From assembly GCA_012295275.1 (NCBI GenBank), contig CM022674.1, positions 567,501-587,500 on the forward strand: a stretch of 20,000 nucleotides of DNA, in the 5' to 3' direction. The stretch comes from Chrysomallon squamiferum (taxonomy: Eukaryota > Mollusca > Gastropoda > Neomphalida > Peltospiridae). Shown piece after piece: positions 17,806-20,000 of the stretch. The translations under genes were made by a program, and so were the position numbers. Below the pieces are notes generated by a model, which worked only from the letters and a program-made list of their open reading frames with translations, made no database searches and was not told the origin of the DNA. Each line of letters starts with the position of its first letter. Position 1 is the first letter of the stretch.

Positions 17806-18230
17806 TCGGTCACGACATTAACGACGCCTGCGACGACGACGACGACAGAAGAGAAAAGTCGTCAGCGGTCGAGCGAAATGCGCGTTATTACGATGTTTAG
17901 TCTGCGGACAAGATTAAAGCGCGAGTCATTCTCCGACTTAATCACGAACAAACTCGGTGATTTTCGATGAATAGAGCCGACAATATCCGGAGAGCCGAAA
18001 TGACATTTACGCGGGCCTGATGGCTTAGCGTCCACTGCCACAAAAGCTTCTCGCAGGACCATACAAATGTCACACCGTGAAAACTAATGACGTTTTCGGC
18101 TTCCGTGGATGCGGTTGCTATTATCGTTCGGTCTCGATTTTTCCTGAAGACGAAGTTCTTCGTTTCCAAGTGCACGAAGGGAAGTCGTAGTACGCGGTAA
18201 GTGGATGGAGGCCAATAAAGAGAGCTCTCC
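17806..18230 (+). promoter_or_regulatory. CpG-dense unique island with a first-exon-like end
   Basis: By eye there are about 23 CpGs in 17808-17967 alone, in a window that is otherwise AT-rich and CpG-poor. It holds (CGA)n-like sequence near 17830, CRE-like AATGACGTTTT (about 18086) and several GCGCG words. An ATG at 18087 opens a frame reading MTFSASVDAVAIIVRSRF and then FLKTKFFVSKC. This runs 36 codons plus two bases to a near-consensus donor GCG|GTAAGTGG (GT at 18197-18198). The minus strand is also open at 17862-18062. The ATG lacks a good Kozak context (C at -3). This could be a promoter with a short first exon, a conserved element, or both. I recognise no protein. Confidence 0.25.
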
Positions 18231-18231
18231 T

Positions 18232-18560
18232 ATTAAAAAAAAAGGGATTTCTTTTCTTTAGTGTGTAGAGAAATGGTGTCGTTGATGATGTTGTCGTTGT
18301 TTGTCGTTGTCGTTGTTGTTGTTGTTTTCGTTTTTTCCTGTAAAATTGTAGTGTAATGTACTACGATCAATGAAGAAGTAAAAAAGAAGATAATGAAGAC
18401 AAAATTGCAGCGACAACGACCACAAGAAGAAGAGCGAAAATCAAGAAATACACACGGTAACCAAGAGATCACCAACAACAGCAACAGCAAAAAAAAAAAA
18501 AAAAAAAATTAGTTATCACAATAACGACAGCAACAAGTACTACGTCTGTTATAGCAAATC
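18232..18560. repeat. GTT and CAA-type degenerate arrays with poly(A)
   Basis: GTT/GTC units at about 18275-18330, A-rich sequence with GAA and CGA units at 18370-18480, then a 20-base poly(A) at 18489-18508. Not coding. Confidence 0.85.
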
Positions 18561-18565
18561 ATACT

Positions 18566-18593
18566 ATTGCTGCCACTACTACTGCTGCTGCTG

Positions 18594-18626
<33 letters not shown>

Positions 18627-18630
18627 TTAA
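18566..18630. repeat. ACT array
   Basis: GCT/ACT units becoming pure ACT at about 18594-18626. The poly-Leu frame is a repeat translation. Confidence 0.94.
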
Positions 18631-18754
18631 AACCATTACAAGACGTACTAATAATACGGTTACAGCTACTACTACTGCTACACTCTTTATACTGGTTTCA
18701 GTGCGTTTATATTGTTACACAAGAATCAACATTACATCAATCACTACTGATACA

Positions 18755-18779
18755 AATAATAATAGCAACAACGACAACG

Positions 18780-18811
<32 letters not shown>

Positions 18812-18935
18812 AATAATAATAATAGCAATAATAATAAGAACAATAATAATGATGATTATGGTGATAATTATAATAATAAGAAGAAGACCACAACAACAAC
18901 AACAACAATAATAATAATAATAATAATAATGAGGA
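18755..18935. repeat. Serial AAT, CAA, AAT, GAA, CAA, AAT arrays
   Basis: CAA at about 18780-18810, AAT at about 18810-18860 with GAT interruptions, GAA near 18880, CAA at about 18888-18907 and AAT at about 18907-18931. This is a clear example of one trinucleotide changing into the next by single substitutions. Confidence 0.94.
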
Positions 18936-18965
18936 AGAAAATTACAAGAGCGACTTAGACACTGA

Positions 18966-18973
18966 TGACGTCA
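18966..18973. promoter_or_regulatory. Full CRE palindrome
   Basis: TGACGTCA is the consensus cAMP response element bound by CREB/ATF factors. It sits in unique sequence right after the trinucleotide arrays. No promoter is visible beside it, and an 8-mer alone is weak evidence. Confidence 0.3.
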
Positions 18974-18974
18974 A

Positions 18975-19380
18975 AAAATAAGAAAATCAGCGGATAAGCA
19001 GTATTGCAGCCTATGTGGATGTTTATCAGTGATTAATTTTGTTAATATCCATATATGCGTACGTCACGGCTATAAGTGCTTTTTTGACGTTCAGTCATTA
19101 TCAGCCAACGATCAGCTTACACCAGAGAAATAATTTTCTTACGGCAACAATTAGTATAGGCTCGATCACACAACATAATTTTTTGAAACGATTTCGACGA
19201 CGAAATATGCATGTAAAATGTTATTTACATGTCATCGTAATAAATGGAAAAGAATAGAAAATAATTAAATAGAGTTTTAAAATTATATAATTAATTAACT
19301 AAAGGATATTTCACACTGCACATCCTACAGAAACGATTTAATATAAAACAGCTCGACTAGCAATTTTGGACATTTCTAAC
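18975..19380. other. Unique AT-rich stretch
   Basis: Non-repetitive. The open frame at 19039-19257 is of mixed composition but starts without ATG support and is unrecognised. I see no splice pair or RNA gene. Confidence 0.4.
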
Positions 19381-19399
19381 AGTACTGCTGCTGCTTCTA

Positions 19400-19592
19400 C
19401 TATTACTGTTACTACTAAAACTATATCAACTACTACTACTACTACTGTTACTACTAGAACTATATCAACTACTACTACTAATGTTACCACTAGAACTATA
19501 TCAATTACTACTACCACTGTTACTACTAGAACTATATCAACTACTACTACTACTGTTACTACTAGAACTATATCAACTGCTACTATTAAGGC
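19400..19592. repeat. 36-bp minisatellite derived from ACT
   Basis: CTATATCAA landmarks lie at 19421, 19460, 19496, 19532 and 19568, giving one 39-bp step and three 36-bp steps. The unit is ACTATATCAACTACTACTAC followed by ACTGTTACTACTAGA. Because the unit is a multiple of 3 it stays open and reads a repeated ISTTTTTVTTRT. No start, signal peptide or splice context supports it as a protein. Degenerate ACT/GTT sequence continues to about 19740. Confidence 0.93.
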
Positions 19593-20000
19593 TACTACTG
19601 ATATCATTACCTCTATTACTATTACTACTATTATTGATATAACTGCTATTACTACAACATTATCCGCAGATGCTGTTGTTGTTGCTGCTACTACTTGTCC
19701 TACTCATACTAGTAGCAGCAGTTGTACTAAGCTAGTGCTGTTAAATTTAATAACAGCAGCATCAATAGCTGTGGTAATAGTTGCAGCTTTGATAGTAATC
19801 GTAATGTTTGTAATAGCACAGTAGTTTTAATAAGTAATAATGGTACTAGATATAACAGAAGCAATTGCACCAGTAACTGTTGTAGCTGTTGTTTCTGCTG
19901 CTGTTGTTGTTGCAGAAAGAAAAAAAAAAAAGAAAAATTAATAGAAATTAATTCTTAAGTTAAGACACCCATAGTACCTTTTAATTTTTTTTTTTTTTTT
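19593..20000. repeat. Degenerate trinucleotides and terminal poly(T)
   Basis: Interrupted ACT, GTT and AGC units to about 19915, then poly(A) at about 19920-19931, AT-rich sequence, and a T run that reaches the window edge (from about 19986). Confidence 0.85.

Noticed and set aside
18010-18060. tRNA A-box-like TGGCTTAGCGTCC
   Set aside because: No B box or pairing acceptor stem lies at a suitable distance.
19366-19824. 152-codon Thr-rich frame as a mucin-like protein
   Set aside because: It is a translation of the ACT-derived minisatellite; no signal peptide, no splice context, and the start codon is not an ATG in good context.

Overview
This is a stretch of a metazoan nuclear genome. It is AT-rich, almost free of genes and packed with microsatellites: (ATT)n, (ACT)n, (CAA)n, (TTTA)n, (GA)n, (GT)n, (TCTA)n and long poly(A)/poly(T) runs. 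There are no bacterial operons, ribosome-binding sites or long open frames of normal composition. Very dense trinucleotide arrays, tRNA-derived SINE-like fragments and isolated short exon candidates between long non-coding stretches suggest a large, repeat-rich invertebrate genome. A mollusc, perhaps an octopod cephalopod, is my best guess. That is inference from repeat style, not from a diagnostic gene.

Layout. 1-690: AAT/AGT arrays and a short unrecognised frame. 697-1960: a duplicated block running into a composite minisatellite of about 70-100 bp units, each carrying its own (CTGT)/(CT) microsatellite. 1970-5640: AT-rich sequence with many simple arrays and two small unique islands (about 3270-3430 and 4210-4540). 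5640-6850: a more GC- and CpG-rich unique region with a 53-bp triplicate, a tRNA-like element on the minus strand and a short direct duplication. 6850-9660: microsatellites, a tRNA-derived SINE head near 7500 and a weak minus-strand exon candidate near 8630. 9700-10420: unique, regulatory-looking sequence with an exact RFX X-box match, a cluster of ATTA/TAAT cores and a 16-bp-period array of TGACGT half-sites. 10835-11008: the best coding feature, a 174-nt phase 1-1 exon that reads like part of a CUB domain. 11010-14690: very long (GA)n, (AT)n and (GT)n tracts. 14690-17000: unique patches with two further weak exon candidates. 17390-17720: a 39-bp minisatellite with alternating units. 17805-18230: a CpG-dense island ending in a strong donor-like site. 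18230-20000: CAA/AAT/ACT arrays, a full CRE palindrome and a second, 36-bp minisatellite.

How the parts relate. Most of the window is probably intronic or intergenic. If the CUB-like exon is real, it is one internal exon of a plus-strand gene for a secreted or membrane protein, with its partner exons mostly outside the window. The other exon calls rest on splice-site-like signals and open frames only. They are on both strands and should not be assumed to belong to one gene. Nearly all long open frames here are translations of simple repeats and were not annotated as genes.
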